Numbered from the stretch's first letter, positions 1 to 8,166 are shown. The stretch is DNA of 64,000 nucleotides from Citrobacter braakii (GCF_002075345.1 NZ_NAEW01000003.1:62001-126000); one strand, 5' to 3'. A program made the numbers and translations. Notes: a model not told the origin generated them from the letters alone.

Positions 1-115
1 CCTATTACAGGCAAAAATAGCTGTCTTGTGCCACACTTAGTCACGTTATGTTTTTGTTAACCACTCTTCTGGCGAGGAAAGTTCTCGCTGGTGCATAGAT
101 GATAAGGAGAATTTA

Positions 116-685
116 ATGAAACTCGTGCACATGGTAAGTGGTTTAGCGGTTGCAGTCGCTCTGGCGGCCTGTGCCGATAAAAGCGCTGATATTCAGACAC
201 CTGCGCCAAGCCCTAATACGTCAATTTCTGACACACAGTCTAAAATTCAGCAGCCAAATGTCTCCGGGACAGTATGGATCCGTCAGAAAGTGGCCTTGCC
301 ACCCGATGCGGTGCTAACCGTTACGCTGTCAGATGCTTCACTGGCCGATGCGCCGTCAAAAGTGCTGTCGCAAAAAGCGGTTCGTACTGAAGGTAAACAA
401 GCGCCATTCAGCTTTGTATTACCGTTCAACCCGGCAGATATTCAACCTAACGCCCGTATTCTGTTGAGTGCGGCTATTACGGTAAATGATAAACTGGTCT
501 TTATTACTGATACCGTTCAGACGGTCATCAATCAGGGTGGGACTAAAGCCGACCTGACGCTGGTCCCGGTACAGCAAACAGCAGTACCGGTTCAGGCGAG
601 CGGTGGGGCTACTACCACGGTTCCGTCAACGTCACCAACCCAGGTGAATCCGTCATCTGCGGTTCCTGCTCCCACGCAGTACTAA
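116..685 (+). CDS. ybaY: YbaY family lipoprotein
   Basis: This 189-residue protein starts with a short hydrophobic signal ending in a lipobox (LAAC, Cys near residue 19), so it should be a lipid-anchored envelope protein. The middle (about residues 45-150) is a beta-rich YbaY domain with the pattern VSGTVWIRQKVALPPDAVLTV. The tail is rich in Pro, Thr, Ser and Gln and looks disordered. A good ribosome site (AAGGAG) lies just before the ATG. It sits at the same place as ybaY of E. coli, next to ybaZ. The molecular role is not established. Identity is from recall of the family and synteny. Confidence 0.9.
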   Translation: MKLVHMVSGLAVAVALAACADKSADIQTPAPSPNTSISDTQSKIQQPNVSGTVWIRQKVALPPDAVLTVTLSDASLADAPSKVLSQKAVRTEGKQAPFSFVLPFNPADIQPNARILLSAAITVNDKLVFITDTVQTVINQGGTKADLTLVPVQQTAVPVQASGGATTTVPSTSPTQVNPSSAVPAPTQY

Positions 686-716
686 GGTCGTTGTAACCCT
701 CTCCGCCTGGAGAGGG

Positions 717-1031
717 TTAGTACACCCAGCGATAGCGCTGTAAATCGATCTGTCCGCTTCCTGAAACCACTATTCCTTCAGCCAGCAACGCCTGACGTTG
801 TCGTTGTAGGTCGGGACCTGTCAGCGAAATGGCCCCGTGGCGATTGACCACCCGATGCCAGGGCAGGGTGCTGCCTTCGGGGAGACGCTTAAGCACGCCG
901 CCTACCTGACGCGCAGCGCGCGGCGATCCCGCAAGCCTGGCAACATCGCCATACGTGGTGACGAAACCTTCGGGGATTGAAGCGACAATTTGCCAGACGC
1001 GTTGGGGGAAAGAGTCCTGTATATCCATCAT
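717..1031 (-). CDS. ybaZ: Alkyltransferase-like DNA-binding protein (Atl)
   Basis: This 104-residue protein is the C-terminal DNA-binding fold of O6-alkylguanine-DNA alkyltransferases. The active-site motif PCHRVV is replaced by PWHRVV (Trp58), the hallmark of Atl proteins, which bind O6-alkylguanine lesions without repairing them and are known to hand them to nucleotide excision repair. The start at 1031 is preceded by an AGGAA ribosome site; a second in-frame ATG follows directly. The E. coli annotation is about 25 residues longer at the N-terminus, but the extra part is not needed for the fold. It runs convergent to ybaY with a 31-base gap. Confidence 0.92.
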   Translation of the reverse strand: MMDIQDSFPQRVWQIVASIPEGFVTTYGDVARLAGSPRAARQVGGVLKRLPEGSTLPWHRVVNRHGAISLTGPDLQRQRQALLAEGIVVSGSGQIDLQRYRWVY

Positions 1032-1121
1032 TTATTCCTGCGCTAATCCTCCAGCATAATGCCGAATGGCGAAGGAGTGAAGCCGCATTGCACAAGAAAA
1101 CAGCATCCGATGCTGGATGGG

Positions 1122-1150
1122 TTGCAATTACAGGGTGCAGCAGTGATAAT
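1122..1150 (+). promoter_or_regulatory. Probable ffs promoter
   Basis: A TTGCAA -35 (1122-1127) and a GATAAT -10 (1145-1150) are separated by 17 bases. Transcription would start near 1158 in a GC-rich discriminator, giving a leader of about 24 bases before the mature 4.5S RNA. This fits the known RNase P-processed precursor. The promoter is read from sequence only. Confidence 0.65.
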
Positions 1151-1182
1151 GCGCCTGCGCGTTGGTTAACAACGCTCTCAAT

Positions 1183-1296
1183 GGGGGCTCTGTTGGTTCT
1201 CCCGCAACACTACTCTGTTTACCAGGTCAGGTCCGGAAGGAAGCAGCCAAGGCAGATGACGTGTGTGCCGGGATGTAGCTGGCAGGGCCCCCACCC
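1183..1296 (+). ncRNA. ffs: 4.5S RNA of the signal recognition particle
   Basis: The 114-base segment matches the E. coli 4.5S RNA nearly base for base as I recall it, including the conserved GGTCAGGTCCGGAAGGAAGC apical region that binds Ffh. The ends, GGGGGCTCTG and the CAGGGCCCCC region, pair to close the long hairpin. It forms the bacterial signal recognition particle with Ffh and targets nascent membrane proteins to FtsY and SecYEG. It lies between ybaZ and the 1485 gene, as in relatives. Confidence 0.97.
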
Positions 1297-1484
1297 AATT
1301 CTGCCGTCCGGCAATTTCTCTTCTGTTTATCTTCTTTTCTTTGTCATCGTATCGTCATTTTATTGTCATCAAATACTGTCACTGTGTTTTGGGGATGTTA
1401 TTTGAGCTTTTGCCGCCGCCATTGCGCTGTAATGACATGGTCTTACATCCGGTGTGTTGTGGCTGACCACAAGGATTTTCTACA

Positions 1485-1736
1485 ATGTCGACCGCTGTAT
1501 TGAATGTCAAAGTTGATGAGGCGCTAAAAGAAAAGCTTCGCCATTATGCTGAAGTGCATAATGAAAATTTGAGTATCGCCACGGAAAAACTGCTACTAAT
1601 CGCGTTTTCCGCCATTGAAGAGGTGGGAGTCTCCGCTGAGGATATCGATAGCCAGCATACGGAAGAATCCGTAGTTGACGCACTGACTCCTAAAGAAATC
1701 AAAGCATTGCGAAGATTACTGAAGAAGAAAAAATGA
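1485..1736 (+). CDS. Small ribbon-helix-helix-like protein, unknown
   Basis: I do not recognise this 83-residue gene. The N-terminal half (about residues 4-45) has the look of a ribbon-helix-helix domain: a short beta-strand AVLNVKVDEAL, a helix EKLRHYAEVHNENLS and a second helix ATEKLLLIAFSAIEE. The middle is acidic, and the C-terminus is very basic, ending in RRLLKKKK. It begins just after a purine-rich ribosome site (ACAAGGA). Its stop codon overlaps the start of the next gene (ATGA), so the two are almost surely co-translated. A DNA-binding regulator or an antitoxin-like protein is possible, but neither is shown. Confidence 0.6.
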   Translation: MSTAVLNVKVDEALKEKLRHYAEVHNENLSIATEKLLLIAFSAIEEVGVSAEDIDSQHTEESVVDALTPKEIKALRRLLKKKK

Positions 1737-1951
1737 AACAACAATCGCTCTCAACCGCCTGTAATTATGGCGAAGCCTGTGAAATGCTGCGCTCCGGTTA
1801 TGTGAAACACGTTCGTCTGAGCTGGAATGTCGGCAGCGATGAGTTCTTCCGTATTGCCTCCGACTGGTGTGATGCCGGGGCAAAAATTAAGAAAGACGGT
1901 GAGAATTTCGTGATTTCCCTGAAGGGTTTTCCGGTTCCTCCTCAGCGGTAG
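1733..1951 (+). CDS. Small protein of unknown function, partner of the RHH-like gene
   Basis: This 72-residue protein is translationally coupled to the gene before it through a four-base ATGA overlap. It has no signal peptide and no membrane segment. The sequence looks like a compact alpha/beta domain: helix NYGEACEMLRSGY, strand VKHVRLSWNV, helix EFFRIASDWCDAG, strands AKIKKDGENF and VISLKGF. There are two Cys (near residues 17 and 46) without a metal-binding pattern. I know of no assigned function. The operon with an RHH-like protein suggests a regulator-effector or toxin-antitoxin-like unit, but no toxin-family motif can be seen. Confidence 0.6.
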   Translation: MKQQSLSTACNYGEACEMLRSGYVKHVRLSWNVGSDEFFRIASDWCDAGAKIKKDGENFVISLKGFPVPPQR

Positions 1952-2010
1952 TATTGCCAGGACCTCCTCGTCCATCACGGCATTCAAGAGCGGGTCCTTT
2001 AACTCGTCGT

Positions 2011-3438
2011 TTAGATTATTTTACGCATTTTCCCGCCGCTGGCCTGCAAACGCAGGCTATCCCAAATAGGTTGCAACACTCTGAAGGCGGCACATGCTGT
2101 GTCATCCGGCAACGTGAAGGGCATACGCAAAAAGCGGTCGAATGCGCCATCAAGGCCGAACCGCGTACCGGTTCCCAACTGAATGCCTGCACTTTCGGCG
2201 CGCGTGGCAAAGAGCGTCGCCAGCGTATCAGGCAGTTCAACCCAGAAAGAGAGTCCTCCTTGTGGCTGGGTAAATTGCCATTCTGGAAAATGTGAGTTCA
2301 TCAGGCGCGAGCACAGGTCTCGCTGTGATGTGAGTCGGCGTCTTCTGTCAGGAAGAAAGTCCTCAGCGTTATCCAGCAGCCAACTGGTGGCGAGTTGTTC
2401 AAGCACCGGGGAGCCCAAATCGAAGGTGTCGCGGGTTTGGACCAGCGCGGCAATGGTACGCGCCGACGCCCGAATCCAGCCCAGACGTAATCCGCCCCAA
2501 AAGCTTTTCCCTGCTGAACCGAGCAGGATGATCGGGGCATCGCGATTGAATGCGGCAAGCGGCGGTGGCGGTGGGGCGTCATACCACAGGTTCACCATGG
2601 TCTCATCGACCACCAACGTCGTGCGGGTTCTTTCAGCAATATCCGCCACGACCTGGCGAGTAGCGGTGTCCATACAGCGCCCGGTCGGGTTGTGAAAATC
2701 CGGCATCAGATAGGCCATTCTCGGTGCAGTTTGCGCGATGGTGGCGACCAGACCCGCCGTATCCCAACCGTGCTCGGGCAGCGACACGCCGACGGGGCGA
2801 CATGACGCCCCTTGTATTGCTGCAATGGCCAGCGGATAAGTGGGGTGATCTACCACTACGCGATCGCCGGGGCCGGTGAGTAAACGCAGGATCAACGCCA
2901 GACCGCTGACCGCGCCGTTCACGACCATTATTTCGTCGGGCTGCGTCGGGAGTCCGCGTTCGCAATAATGCCGGGCGATGGATTCACGCAAAACCGACAG
3001 TCCCTGCGGTAGATACCCGGAGCTCAGCAGATGCTGCGGCATTGCGAACAGAGCCTGCTGGTAAGCCTGATGAATTTCAGGACCGGCACTCAGCGCTGCC
3101 GTGGACAAATCAAGCGCTGTGCCAGTGCTGGTCCGCGTTGGCACATGGCGAATGTGTTCCGGCAGGATCACCCGTGAACCGCTACCATGTCGGCTTTCCA
3201 GATATCCCTCCTCACGCAGTTGCGCCATGGCGCTGGCGACGGTGGTTCGGCTGACTTGCAGAACGGCAGCGAGTTCGCGTTCACCGGGCAAGCGGCTATC
3301 CAGCGCCAGTCGCCCATCGAGGATCAGCAAACGTAACGCTTCTGCCAACTGTCGCCAGATGGGCGTTCGCGAGGGACTTTCCTGCCAGTGTCCGAGCAGG
3401 CGTTGCAAAGACTGGCTTCCGTAACGGCGAGATGACAT
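2011..3438 (-). CDS. yczR: MocR-family transcription factor YczR
   Basis: This 475-residue protein has the MocR layout: an N-terminal GntR winged helix (about residues 24-92, with LPGERELAAVLQVSRTTV) joined to a fold-type I aminotransferase domain (about 115-460). The aminotransferase part keeps the HNPTG motif (249-253), an Asp at 278 and the PLP-binding Lys311 in SAGKSFWGG. Members of this family sense PLP or an amino compound and control a neighbouring gene. Here it is divergent from a YczE membrane protein, the usual partner, with 87 bases between the starts that hold an inverted repeat. The ligand is unknown. Confidence 0.88.
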   Translation of the reverse strand: MSSRRYGSQSLQRLLGHWQESPSRTPIWRQLAEALRLLILDGRLALDSRLPGERELAAVLQVSRTTVASAMAQLREEGYLESRHGSGSRVILPEHIRHVPTRTSTGTALDLSTAALSAGPEIHQAYQQALFAMPQHLLSSGYLPQGLSVLRESIARHYCERGLPTQPDEIMVVNGAVSGLALILRLLTGPGDRVVVDHPTYPLAIAAIQGASCRPVGVSLPEHGWDTAGLVATIAQTAPRMAYLMPDFHNPTGRCMDTATRQVVADIAERTRTTLVVDETMVNLWYDAPPPPPLAAFNRDAPIILLGSAGKSFWGGLRLGWIRASARTIAALVQTRDTFDLGSPVLEQLATSWLLDNAEDFLPDRRRRLTSQRDLCSRLMNSHFPEWQFTQPQGGLSFWVELPDTLATLFATRAESAGIQLGTGTRFGLDGAFDRFLRMPFTLPDDTACAAFRVLQPIWDSLRLQASGGKMRKII

Positions 3439-3442
3439 AGCA

Positions 3443-3464
3443 GTCCACTTTTTGAAAACTGGAC
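3443..3464. promoter_or_regulatory. Inverted repeat, candidate YczR operator
   Basis: The two arms GTCCA and TGGAC flank a core in which CTTTTT faces GAAAAC. Read inward from each end the half-sites are GTCCACTTTTT and GTCCAGTTTTC, matching at nine of eleven positions. The repeat begins four bases upstream of the yczR start codon and lies in the divergent region shared with yczE. That is where autoregulating MocR proteins normally bind. Binding itself is inferred. Confidence 0.5.
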
Positions 3465-3525
3465 ATTAATCATAGTGCCAATTGCGGTGAAGATGAAAGT
3501 TATCTGAGAGTAAGAGGGGAAGAAC

Positions 3526-4155
3526 ATGCTGCGTCGTTTACTTCAGCTGTTTATCGGGCTGACGCTGTACGGTGTGTCGACGGCGATGTTTGTCCGTGCC
3601 GATTTAGGGGCCGATCCGTGGAACGTGTTTCACCTGGGGGTGGCAAATTTACTGTCGATGAATATCGGCGTGGTGATTATTGCCGTGGGTGTGTTGGTGC
3701 TTCTGGCGTGGATACCGCTACGCCAGCGCCCAGGGTTTGGCACGTTAAGCAACGTGATTATGATTGGGCTGGCGGCAGATGTCGCGCTGCTGGTGATTCC
3801 GGGATTTGAATCCCTGCTGGCGCGCAGCGGGCTGCTGGTGTCAGCGGTGATACTGAATGCGTTAGCAACCGCTCTGTACATTGGTGCCGGTTTTGGCGCG
3901 GGCCCGCGTGACGGTCTGATGACTGGAATTCACGCGCGTACCGGCTGGCCAGTACGACGAATTCGAACCGCAATCGAAGTGTCCGTGTTGCTTATTGGTT
4001 GGCTGCTGGGGGGAACCGTTGGGTTTGGAACGGTGCTGTATGCACTGGCTATTGGGCCGCTGATTCAAATTTGCCTGCCATGGTTTTGCCATCAGCCGCA
4101 GGCGCGTATTCGCATCAGGAATGCGCCTGGGGCACGATCGCCTGCTGGCGACTAA
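3526..4155 (+). CDS. yczE: YczE/YyaS-family integral membrane protein
   Basis: This 209-residue protein has about five hydrophobic segments (roughly residues 6-26, 45-65, 78-98, 105-125, 150-172), so it sits in the inner membrane. Typical family features include FVRADLGADPWNVFHLG near the N-terminus and GAGFGAGPRDGLMTGI in the middle. The C-terminal tail is basic and soluble. It is divergent from yczR, and MocR regulators of this subgroup usually sit beside a YczE gene, so it is probably the regulated target. A role in vitamin or amine transport has been proposed for the family but is not visible here. Confidence 0.85.
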   Translation: MLRRLLQLFIGLTLYGVSTAMFVRADLGADPWNVFHLGVANLLSMNIGVVIIAVGVLVLLAWIPLRQRPGFGTLSNVIMIGLAADVALLVIPGFESLLARSGLLVSAVILNALATALYIGAGFGAGPRDGLMTGIHARTGWPVRRIRTAIEVSVLLIGWLLGGTVGFGTVLYALAIGPLIQICLPWFCHQPQARIRIRNAPGARSPAGD

Positions 4156-4219
4156 ACTTAACTTCGACTGACGCGGCCGGAATCGGCTTGCCGCGCAGTA
4201 CACTTCGGAGGTTTTTCTC

Positions 4220-4573
4220 ATGAAGTATGTTGATGGCTTTGTGGTTGCCGTACCCGCTGAAAACAAGGAGGCGTACATTGCGATGGCGGCAAAAGCAGCT
4301 CCGCTTTTCAAGGAGTTCGGTGCATTGCGCGTGGTGGAGTGCTGGGCAGATGATGTCCCCGACGGCAAACTGACCGATTTTCGCATGGCTGTGAAAGCGC
4401 AGGATCATGAAGAAGTGGTATTCAGCTGGATTGAATACCCTTCCAAAGAGGTCCGCGATGCGGCGAATCAGAAGATGATGTCCGATCCCCGTATGAAGGA
4501 ATTCGGTGAATCTATGCCATTTGATGGCAAGCGAATGATCTACGGTGGATTTGCGCCCATTATGGAAGATTGA
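4220..4573 (+). CDS. ybaA: DUF1428 family protein YbaA
   Basis: The 117-residue product matches YbaA, a small cytoplasmic DUF1428 protein with a ferredoxin-like (dimeric alpha/beta barrel) fold. Characteristic stretches are MKYVDGFVVAVPAENKEAY at the start, VVECWADDVPDGKLTDF in the middle and PFDGKRMIYGGFAPI at the end. The start has a good ribosome site (CGGAGG). It follows yczE by 64 bases on the same strand. No enzymatic activity is known to me. Confidence 0.92.
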   Translation: MKYVDGFVVAVPAENKEAYIAMAAKAAPLFKEFGALRVVECWADDVPDGKLTDFRMAVKAQDHEEVVFSWIEYPSKEVRDAANQKMMSDPRMKEFGESMPFDGKRMIYGGFAPIMED

Positions 4574-4624
4574 TGTGACTGGCTGTGCGGCGTGCCGCCA
4601 GCCATCTCACCATCAACAGCCATG

Positions 4625-6178
4625 CTAAAGCCGTTTTTCTGCCCACAGAATAAATTCCGCTTTCGGCAGCGCTTTACTGTAGAGCCAGCCCTGACCGTAC
4701 TGCACGCCGTGCTGACGTAGCCAGGATTCCTGATTCTCGGTTTCAATACCTTCTGCCACCATCTCCAGCTTCAGGGTTTTCGCGATCTCGATGATATGCG
4801 GCGTGACGTTGTTGTACTCCAGCGCATCGACGAACGATTTGTCAATCTTCAGGATATCCACATCCAGATCCTGCAAATAGCTAAGACTTGAATAGCCGGT
4901 ACCAAAATCATCAATATAGATCGAATGGCCTGCCTGTCGGTATTTAGCAATAAACGGCGCGCTGTTTTTCGGGTCGGCAAATTCGCGTTCGGTCAGTTCC
5001 AGCGCGATTTGTGCAGGCTTAAGTTGCCAGTGGTTCACCTTCTGGCTTAACAGAGCAGGAAGTGTTTCGGAGGTCAGATCGGCTGACTCAAGGTTAATGG
5101 ATATATGCTGGTGGGGATATTGACGCAGCCATTTTCCTAAATCGTCAAATACGCTTTCAATAATCAAACGGGTGAGCGGCTCTGAAAGCCCGGTCTCTTG
5201 CGCCAGTGCGACGAAAATCTCAGGTGACAGATAGCTCCCGTCGGCCTGTGGCCAGCGAGCCAGCGCCTCTGCCCCGACCACTTTCCCCGTTTTGAGCGAG
5301 ATAATCGGTTGGTAGTAGACCTTGATATCCCGATGCTGGATAGCGTTCTGCAACTGGTGATGAGGGGACTGTAAACGGCGCAAAATACGCAGAATAAAGG
5401 CTGCGGTGAGTAAGCCGAGAAGGATCCCTGCCGGCAGCCAGATGAGCGCTTGTCGGTGCCAGCTTTTTTGCAAAGGTACAGTGGATGCCCAGGTTACAAC
5501 CGTAATGCCCAGTTCGGGGAAGGGGCGGGCGTTATAAATACTGCCGTCTTTCTGAAGATGGGTAATCGAATGCTCTAGTTGCATATGTTGTAAAACATCC
5601 GGTGGCAGATCGGTGCTACTGGCTACCACCGTGTTACGCGCGGTACCAATGATAGCAACTTCAATCGGCCATGAGCCAAACGGGATGACATCAATAAAAG
5701 AACCGGGATCGATCATCACGACGTAATGCTTGCTACCTAATGCCGCCATAAAACGCTTGATGCCCAAATCGTTTTGCATGGTCAACCATGCGTGGTAGCC
5801 ATCGGGCGTGATTTTCATTGCTGGAGGAAACGCGGCTGCCCGGCTTCTTTTTTCCAGGGATGAGCATTGTGGAACGTTATCTTTGAGGTACAGCACTTCC
5901 TGAATATAGCGATAGCTATATGACAAACGACGCATTTCAAGCAGATGCTCTTCACTACAAGGTTCACCCTGAAAAGCTTCAATATGGCGCAACGCTTTTT
6001 TGGCCTGTTCACCTACGCGTTCCGTACGTAATGCGACTCGGGTTGAGAACATATCGAGTTCATCGATAAATTTCGTTTCGACCTGACGATGCGCCAGCCA
6101 CAGGCTTAAACCTACGGGCGCGAGGATGGAAAGAAACAGCACCCCAGTCACCAGGCTTATCAGATGTCGTGTTATCAC
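4625..6178 (-). CDS. pdeB: Cyclic di-GMP phosphodiesterase (CSS-motif plus EAL)
   Basis: The protein has an N-terminal membrane segment, a periplasmic CSS-motif sensor domain (about residues 40-235), a second membrane segment and a C-terminal EAL domain (about 265-515). The catalytic pattern is intact: EAL in GAEALARWP, then ELTERE, the DDFGTGYSSLSYL loop and the late VAEGIE. It should degrade c-di-GMP to pGpG, with the CSS cysteines tuning activity by redox state. I chose a GTG start at 6178: AAGGA lies seven bases upstream and the resulting 517 residues match E. coli PdeB (YlaB) in length. An ATG frame extending to 6271 would add 31 unlikely residues. Confidence 0.88.
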   Translation of the reverse strand: MITRHLISLVTGVLFLSILAPVGLSLWLAHRQVETKFIDELDMFSTRVALRTERVGEQAKKALRHIEAFQGEPCSEEHLLEMRRLSYSYRYIQEVLYLKDNVPQCSSLEKRSRAAAFPPAMKITPDGYHAWLTMQNDLGIKRFMAALGSKHYVVMIDPGSFIDVIPFGSWPIEVAIIGTARNTVVASSTDLPPDVLQHMQLEHSITHLQKDGSIYNARPFPELGITVVTWASTVPLQKSWHRQALIWLPAGILLGLLTAAFILRILRRLQSPHHQLQNAIQHRDIKVYYQPIISLKTGKVVGAEALARWPQADGSYLSPEIFVALAQETGLSEPLTRLIIESVFDDLGKWLRQYPHQHISINLESADLTSETLPALLSQKVNHWQLKPAQIALELTEREFADPKNSAPFIAKYRQAGHSIYIDDFGTGYSSLSYLQDLDVDILKIDKSFVDALEYNNVTPHIIEIAKTLKLEMVAEGIETENQESWLRQHGVQYGQGWLYSKALPKAEFILWAEKRL

Positions 6179-6334
6179 AGTGATATCCTTATTAACACAG
6201 CGTAGGGAAAGTATATCCGAAAGCCGAAAAAGCAATTCGATTGGCATCATATATTTACGGCCACTTATCATCCCGTTTAACTCTTAATCGCGTAAACCAG
6301 GTTGTGATTTATACAAGAGTGGTGTATTTTTATG

Positions 6335-6352
6335 GTTATGTTATAACGTAAC
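6335..6352. promoter_or_regulatory. Zur-box-like palindrome upstream of rpmE2-rpmJ2
   Basis: The 18-base sequence GTTATGTTATAACGTAAC is a palindrome with one mismatched pair, centred between 6343 and 6344. It fits the core of the Zur consensus (TGTTATANTATAACA type) and lies 14 bases before the rpmE2 start. Control of rpmE2/rpmJ2 by Zur is well known in enterobacteria. Binding here is inferred. Confidence 0.7.
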
Positions 6353-6366
6353 AAATTGAGGTTGCC

Positions 6367-6627
6367 ATGAAGCCGGATATTCATCCTTTTTACCGTACTG
6401 TGGTGTTTCACGATACCAGCGCCAATGAATTTTTTAAGGTCGGCTCGACCATTAAAACGGAACGTGAGATTGAGTTTGAGGGGAAAATGTACCCGTACGT
6501 GACCCTGGATATCTCTTCCAAATCGCATCCGTACTATACCGGGAAACAAAAAACCTTTGATAACGAAGGCAGTGCAGCACGTTTCCAGAAACGTTTTGGT
6601 CATTTTATTGGCACTAAGCGAGGTTAA
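6367..6627 (+). CDS. rpmE2: Ribosomal protein bL31 type B (zinc-independent)
   Basis: This 86-residue protein matches YkgM/RpmE2, with [16 protein letters not shown] at the N-terminus and [14 protein letters not shown] in the second half. It lacks the Cys motif that binds zinc in the ordinary bL31, and such C- paralogues replace the zinc form when zinc is scarce. It is followed two bases later by rpmJ2, so the two form an operon. A Zur-like palindrome lies just upstream. In E. coli K-12 this pair is elsewhere (the ykg region); the position next to pdeB and ylaC is as I recall for Salmonella. Confidence 0.95.
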   Translation: MKPDIHPFYRTVVFHDTSANEFFKVGSTIKTEREIEFEGKMYPYVTLDISSKSHPYYTGKQKTFDNEGSAARFQKRFGHFIGTKRG

Positions 6628-6628
6628 G

Positions 6629-6769
6629 ATGCAGGTACTCAATTCACTTCGTAGTGCAAAACAGCGTCATCCTGACTGCCAGATAGTGAAACGCAAAGGA
6701 CGTTTGTACGTAATCTGCAAAACGAATCCGCGCTTTAAAGCTGTTCAGGGTCGTAAAAAAAGACGTTAG
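6629..6769 (+). CDS. rpmJ2: Ribosomal protein bL36 type B (zinc-independent)
   Basis: The 46-residue product starts [20 protein letters not shown] and ends with a very basic tail (GRKKRR). It is the YkgO/RpmJ2 form of bL36. It has only two Cys (Cys17 and Cys33), not the full CCCH zinc site of the ordinary protein. The ATG at 6629 comes two bases after the rpmE2 stop, and an AGCGAGG ribosome site lies inside the end of rpmE2. A longer frame starting at 6557 overlaps rpmE2 and adds unrelated residues, so I rejected it. Confidence 0.93.
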   Translation: MQVLNSLRSAKQRHPDCQIVKRKGRLYVICKTNPRFKAVQGRKKRR

Positions 6770-6794
6770 TTTCTTTACCAACATTTCAGGGATT

Positions 6795-6829
6795 AAAGTG
6801 CGTTTCCTTCATCGGGACGCACTTTTTTT
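6795..6829 (+). terminator. Intrinsic terminator of rpmE2-rpmJ2
   Basis: AAAGTGCGT pairs with ACGCACTTT around a 13-base loop and is followed directly by a run of T. It lies 26 bases after the rpmJ2 stop. Confidence 0.85.
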
Positions 6830-6847
6830 ATCTGTGTTGAGATGTCG

Positions 6848-7318
6848 TTACTGGCTGGTCTGGGGACGGGTTAGCGTAAAGACATCGTAAAACGAGAGTT
6901 CACCCTTACGCGATATCATCTTTTGCAACTGCGCTTTATGTTCGCTATCGACGGAAGGTGAGTGCAGGATGGTATCGATGAGTGAAGGGGGGACAAAGCG
7001 CGTGTTATACCATTCCCCGTTATAGCAAACTCTGAAATCCAGTACGTCGATATCTTCAAAGCGGTATCGCGGCGCAACGTCGAAAAAGAAAAACGCGTTG
7101 AGTATGACGAACAGAACCACCAGCAGCCATACTGAATCGACTAACGTTTCTGACTGCAGCATCACCGCCAGCGTGGCAAACCACGCAACATACATGCCGA
7201 TGAACAAGCCGGGATGTTTGCGAATAAAGCTGATGCTAAAGCGCGGTTTGTTGTCGCGCTTTTCGCGAATATTTAAGTCGTCGATGGTTTCGGTAAGCAG
7301 GCGCTGTATTTCTGTCAT
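6848..7318 (-). CDS. ylaC: Inner membrane protein YlaC
   Basis: The 156-residue protein matches YlaC. Two adjacent hydrophobic stretches (about residues 35-53 and 58-78, [15 protein letters not shown] and [17 protein letters not shown]) make a membrane hairpin. The remainder, with [21 protein letters not shown], is soluble and probably cytoplasmic. It runs toward the rpmJ2 terminator on the opposite strand. The function is unknown; it has been listed as a DUF family with no assigned activity. Confidence 0.88.
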   Translation of the reverse strand: MTEIQRLLTETIDDLNIREKRDNKPRFSISFIRKHPGLFIGMYVAWFATLAVMLQSETLVDSVWLLVVLFVILNAFFFFDVAPRYRFEDIDVLDFRVCYNGEWYNTRFVPPSLIDTILHSPSVDSEHKAQLQKMISRKGELSFYDVFTLTRPQTSQ

Positions 7319-7434
7319 CTCTTGCCTTTGTGGTGTCTGCGATATTCAGATGCGATCGCCCTATTTTAAAAGGGGATACCTTGTGAAGAAAGTAACAGAT
7401 TAACCACAATTTAGCATAACAGTTACATTTAAGA

Positions 7435-7986
7435 TCACAGCGTTTTGATAATCCTGGCGGGATTGCCCCCAACCACGCAGTTTGCCGGAACGCTTTTCGT
7501 GACCACCGCGCCTGAGGCCACAACCACGTTATCACCCAACGTTACGCCAGGGTTTATCACTGCGCGTCCACCTATCCAGACGTTGTTGCCAATAGTCACG
7601 GGTTTGCCGAGCTCCAGGCCACTGTTTCGCTCGGTGGCATCCAGCGGGTGGGTGGCGGTATAAATATGGACTCCTGGGGCTAACATGCAGTTGTCGCCAA
7701 TATGGATCGGGCAGACGTCGAGCATAACGCAGTCGAAGTTGGCGTAAAATTCTTTACCGAGATAAATGTTATAGCCGTAATCACAACGAAAAGAGGGTTC
7801 AATATAAGCCCCTTCGCTCTGGCCCAACAGCTCATGCAGGATAGCTTGTCGCGCATTTTTTTCATCGGGAGCGGTGAGGTTGTAGCGATGGGTCAACTGA
7901 CGAGCGCGTAGTCGGTCGTGGCGCAATGTTTCATCCGCCGGGCGATAAAGTTCACCGGCGATCATTTTTTGCTTTTCATTACTCAT
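7435..7986 (-). CDS. maa: Maltose O-acetyltransferase
   Basis: This 183-residue acyltransferase has the Mac N-terminal domain ([21 protein letters not shown], about residues 1-55) followed by a left-handed beta-helix of hexapeptide repeats (about 60-180, ending [19 protein letters not shown]). The catalytic His lies in the THPLDA segment. Maa transfers acetyl from acetyl-CoA to maltose and other sugars, perhaps to detoxify excess sugar. It is in its usual place between ylaC and hha and is monocistronic. Confidence 0.95.
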   Translation of the reverse strand: MSNEKQKMIAGELYRPADETLRHDRLRARQLTHRYNLTAPDEKNARQAILHELLGQSEGAYIEPSFRCDYGYNIYLGKEFYANFDCVMLDVCPIHIGDNCMLAPGVHIYTATHPLDATERNSGLELGKPVTIGNNVWIGGRAVINPGVTLGDNVVVASGAVVTKSVPANCVVGGNPARIIKTL

Positions 7987-8166
7987 TACGAATTTCCTGT
8001 GTACTGGAGGTCATTTCAACACAGTAAAACGCAATGCAAACAAGGGGAACGTTCCCACTTCTTCGCTGTGATCGTAGTCACGTGATTTGATTTAAATAAC
8101 CATTGTAAATACGAAAATGGTCAGCCAGACAAATGTACCGCTATACCTGACTTAACCCGTGAGCAA

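Noticed and set aside
977-1405. An open frame crossing the ybaZ start and the 4.5S RNA gene
   Set aside because: It spans an RNA gene and the opposite strand of ybaZ and has no ribosome site.
1954-2295. An open frame in the gap after the 1733 gene and over the yczR end
   Set aside because: It lies mostly inside the yczR coding sequence on the other strand and is not preceded by a ribosome site.
6277-6642. A minus-strand frame opposite rpmE2
   Set aside because: It is a shadow of rpmE2 and would delete the Zur-like site from intergenic DNA.
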